A stretch of 64,000 nt of DNA. It comes from Macrosoma leucophasiata (taxonomy: Eukaryota > Arthropoda > Insecta > Lepidoptera > Hedylidae). The position numbers and the translations under genes are program-made. The stretch covers positions 20,910,001 through 20,974,000 of the forward strand of contig JAWQUS010000007.1 in the NCBI GenBank assembly GCA_036365455.1, in the 5' to 3' direction. Positions 60,946 through 64,000 of this stretch are shown here, piece after piece (position 1 is the stretch's first letter; every line of letters starts with the position of its first letter). The notes under the pieces were generated by a model. The model was not told the origin of the DNA and did not search any database. It saw only the letters and a list, made by a program, of their open reading frames with translations.

Positions 60946-62045
60946 CTAAACGCAGTCCTCCATGTCGACGTCGGGCACGAGGCGGTCGTGGGACGCAGCG
61001 GCCCGCGGCGGCAACTCGTTGCGAGGGTCTCTCGCTAGCCACGGGTGTCTCAACACGTCCCTCGCGCTGAGCCGCTCGCACGCTTCCCTCCTCAGCAGCG
61101 ACCGTATCAAACATTTGCCCCTCGACGACAAACACTCCGGCACCACGAAGAACCCGCGAGATATCTTCGCGAACAACGACGCGTGCTCCGAATCGTTGAA
61201 CGGATACCTGGAAAGACGGAGAAATTCGTCAATTTGGCAAATTGCACCCCTAAAAAATCAGGCTCGATCTTATCGACCTTTCAGTTTTTTAACAGAGATA
61301 AGCCTCATTAAAACTGACGTTCGGATAGAGAGCTATTATGTTTTTGCCGGGGCCCAAATTAACGATGAGCCCAGTTGTCATTCGGCCGATACGAGAGCAA
61401 AAACTCAGGTAGAACCCTTCCGGCGACAGGTGAAGCCGATTGCGCCGAAATCCCGAAAGTGGAATATAAATTACGGACGCCGGGGGCCAAAAAGTAAGAA
61501 AACAAAGGCTTGCGAACGGCAGGTGCGGCCGAGGGGGCGTTTGGGGCGGGAGCAACGTCTTCGCCACATGACCGGCCGCGGCAGGTGCGGCGAAGATTTC
61601 ATGAGGCTCCGAGCGCACGTATGTGGGTGATATAATTGTGGGCCGTTGGCGCGTAACGGCCGACAGGTGATCATCCCTGTCGCCAACGGTCGCCGCGACC
61701 CCCGTCTTGTGATCTCGAAAAACGGTAAGTCCCACGCTTGCAGGTGAAGACGCCCCCGTCCTACATATTATTTATGCACGTTAAATTGCGGCCTCAGCCT
61801 AATGAACGCGGGGGTCGTTTCTGACATAAAAATCGATCATTAATGATACACACCTCCCAACTAGCATGGTGTATAGGATAACTCCGAGAGACCACATGTC
61901 GGCCGCTCGCCCGGAGTACGTCCGATGCGCCCTGAGGATCTCGGGGGAGACGTACGCCGGACAACCTCTCTTGTCTTGCAGAAGATCTTCTTCGGGATCA
62001 TCGAGGACTACCGCATCTTCTAGCGACTCCAATTTTAAAGTCGTT
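60946..62045 (-). CDS. trbl: Tribbles pseudokinase, last two coding exons
   Basis: Exons on the minus strand are 62045-61854 and 61207-60946, joined in phase and giving the last 150 residues. [11 protein letters not shown] shows the SLE triplet that replaces the DFG metal-binding motif in Tribbles. [58 protein letters not shown] and [10 protein letters not shown] follow the family order. The C-terminus [14 protein letters not shown] carries the COP1-binding type motif (D-x-L-V-P-D). Tribbles acts as a scaffold for E3-ligase-mediated degradation of regulators such as C/EBP-type factors and String/Cdc25 in flies. The N-lobe exon is not between 62046 and 64000 as far as I can see, so the gene extends past the window. 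Confidence 0.93.
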
Positions 62046-64000
62046 CTGAAACAACAGAAAAAAAAAATTAAAACGGCTGCATCGCAAGGTAAATGATGCG
62101 TCAATACTTCGGCCAATATCGAAATACATTTGAGGCGCATTGACCCATATAAATCCCGGCGTTCGACTGCCTATAATATAATGCGAACAGGTCGCTCGGC
62201 CGTAATGGATCCCTTTGTGCACAAAGCTTTGCCGGTGCGCCATTAACGATTCGCGCGTACAGCTAATTAGTAAAGCGTCGCATTAAAAGTGTGTACGGGG
62301 TTGCAAAATTGTCCTCTCGTCCGTGCAACAATAATGTCATGTAAATAATCACATGGCGAACCATAAAGCTGTTCGGTGATGCAATAGGTTTTGTTTCATC
62401 ACCGGGCTTTGGCGACCTCGTATTTCAGAGCCGCATCGTTTCGAAATGCATTAAATGCACAGTTCGAAACGGTACGACTCGATGTATGATTCGATGCGTT
62501 CGGATAGGGAACAGTGACGAGTTTATTGAACTCCCCAATAATCCAGATAACGTACACCGTGCTCTGTTTGCGCGCGTTTACTTTACTATGTATTGAGAAG
62601 GCGCGAGCCTTATTTTTAATTAAAGTACTTAGTCCAATGGAGGTTAAGGCGAGGCAGGTGCTCGTTGGGCAGTACTAGGTGCGTTAAACGTTGGATATTT
62701 TTAGCGCGTAATATTAAAAGGGAATGTTTTTCAGAAGGGCGATCTATTTTTGTTTCATTCAATGTACTAATAGTAAACAAAAGAAAATGTTATGTTTGTT
62801 TTCGTTCCTTTAATTATCAAAGTTGTTCCCGCTTTGTGGTTACATAACAAAGTTTGACAAATGGTGAGTTACTCACGTTCAATATAATTCACGCGCCAGT
62901 TAAGGTGATAGTGATTTATTATTAACATATTTATGAATCGATCGTGACAATGTGAAGTACTAAAGGTTACTCTCGTTAGCTGTCGCAATTGCCGTCACGA
63001 AATACGCGTGCTACTGCATTCTGTATCAGTAACGCACAAATCGTACGGTCTTACAACGAAGTTATTATGCTGAGTAGCTTTCTTATCTTAATTTATCTAA
63101 ACAATAGAGTTTACGGCGTATTAGCGTTATGTTTATCAAATTTGTTTTAAACAAAACATATTTAGCAAACAGCAATTAAGATATGGCCACAAGAGTTATT
63201 TGTTTTGAATTGTCGTATGTCTCGCTCTGATTCGTGGGAAACGTGGAGCGCATACAATCGGAGATGGTTTCTCCGGTTACTTAGTAGAAGTAATACTTTT
63301 TTACAGTAATTAAATGGCAGGCTTTTACATTGTCTAAGGCATCACGTGCGCTCTCTAAACGAGACCCAGGTCTCTGGGAGCCCTCGTGACGTCAGCACCG
63401 ATCCGTTTCTGTAATCCTCCAGTGAACGGAGCGGGAGGCGGAGGGCGTCCTCGTATCCGTTTTAGTTCTCGGCGCCTGCGCAACTGATCCTAATTAAATC
63501 CCTTACGCTGGCAAGGCTAAAGTGCGATGTTTGCAGTTGCAATCGATTCGTATTTCGCAACTTAAGTTATACGGTGTCGTAACTCGGTCGGAAGGTTGGC
63601 CGGATTTCCGAGCGTGTTCCGAGCGGTGGCCTCGAGGGACTCTTCTCGGGACCGCGAAAGGACAACCGGATTGCGTACGCTCGCTTCGACGCGGCCGATC
63701 TCTGATACCTAATTACCAAACGCACTTCGCAACGCTATTAACTAACTTTCGTTGGAACGTTTCTATCGTAACTTAACATTCGGTCAAGTTTCGGTGTTTC
63801 GTCGCGCAATAAGCTCGTGACGCCATAGGTGTACGTGCACGCCCTTCGGTTCTAGGATTATATAAGTCGCTTTTGTTATTATGTTAATGTGGATGCGGTG
63901 TGGGAGATCGCCCACAATTAGCGGGATGCGCCGGCGCATTTCGCAACGCGATTGCTCAACTCAACCCTGACAGTTTCGTAACGAACAATGGCAGCGGCGG
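62046..64000. other. Tribbles intron or upstream DNA, nothing coding recognised
   Basis: This stretch becomes more CpG-rich from about 63350, with a TGACGTCAG (CRE-like) site at 63387-63395 and a TATATAA at 63860-63866 on the plus strand. It could include a promoter or first-exon region of the minus-strand Tribbles gene or of a plus-strand gene further right. No exon could be supported. Confidence 0.4.

Noticed and set aside
60962..61630. 222-codon plus-strand ORF
   Set aside because: It overlaps the last Tribbles exon and its intron in antisense; the minus strand carries the conserved kinase-like motifs.

Overview
The window reads as nuclear DNA of a moth or butterfly (Lepidoptera). It is AT-rich, genes are split into many short exons with consensus GT/AG sites, and the space between exons is packed with element types typical of that order: mariner, Helitron-like ends closing in a GCGGGCGAAGCC-type motif, Jockey-clade LINEs, tRNA-headed SINEs and many MITEs. 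The species cannot be named from this sequence.

Five conserved protein-coding genes are present. At the left edge, on the minus strand, is one exon of a CTD small phosphatase (CTDSP/SCP family, 329-642). The complete mRNA capping enzyme (RNGTT) follows on the plus strand at 8319-25191; its 12 exons join to an open frame of exactly 604 codons including the stop. LACTB2, a metallo-beta-lactamase-fold RNase, lies on the minus strand at 33276-35747 (4 exons, 292 aa). It is head-to-head with NDUFV1, the 51-kDa NADH/FMN subunit of complex I, on the plus strand at 36861-43936 (8 exons, 475 aa). At the right edge, on the minus strand, are the last two exons of a Tribbles pseudokinase (60946-62045).

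The largest mobile element is a nearly intact Jockey-type LINE on the minus strand (about 52927-58850). It has an intact gag-like ORF1 with three zinc knuckles and an intact endonuclease/RT ORF2. A decayed mariner sits in RNGTT intron 4. The rest of the non-coding DNA is a mosaic: an A-tailed repeat of about 270 bp with some fifteen copies, at least eight MITE families (several with exact terminal inverted repeats and target-site duplications), Helitron-like ends, LINE tails, and insertions nested inside other insertions.

The most unusual structure is a three-copy fold-back element (15743-16114, 40209-40632, 58946-59090). Each copy carries a tRNA-like cloverleaf or part of one, begins with an inverted copy of its own sequence, and is flanked by a 12-14 bp direct repeat. 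Its make-up suggests reverse transcription with strand switching rather than cut-and-paste transposition.

Functionally the genes are housekeeping or signalling genes (mRNA 5' capping, mitochondrial RNA turnover, respiration, phosphatase and pseudokinase signalling). LACTB2 and NDUFV1 are both expected in mitochondria and share a 1.1-kb divergent promoter interval, so co-regulation is possible but not shown. No bacterial-type operon, CRISPR array or viral gene was seen.
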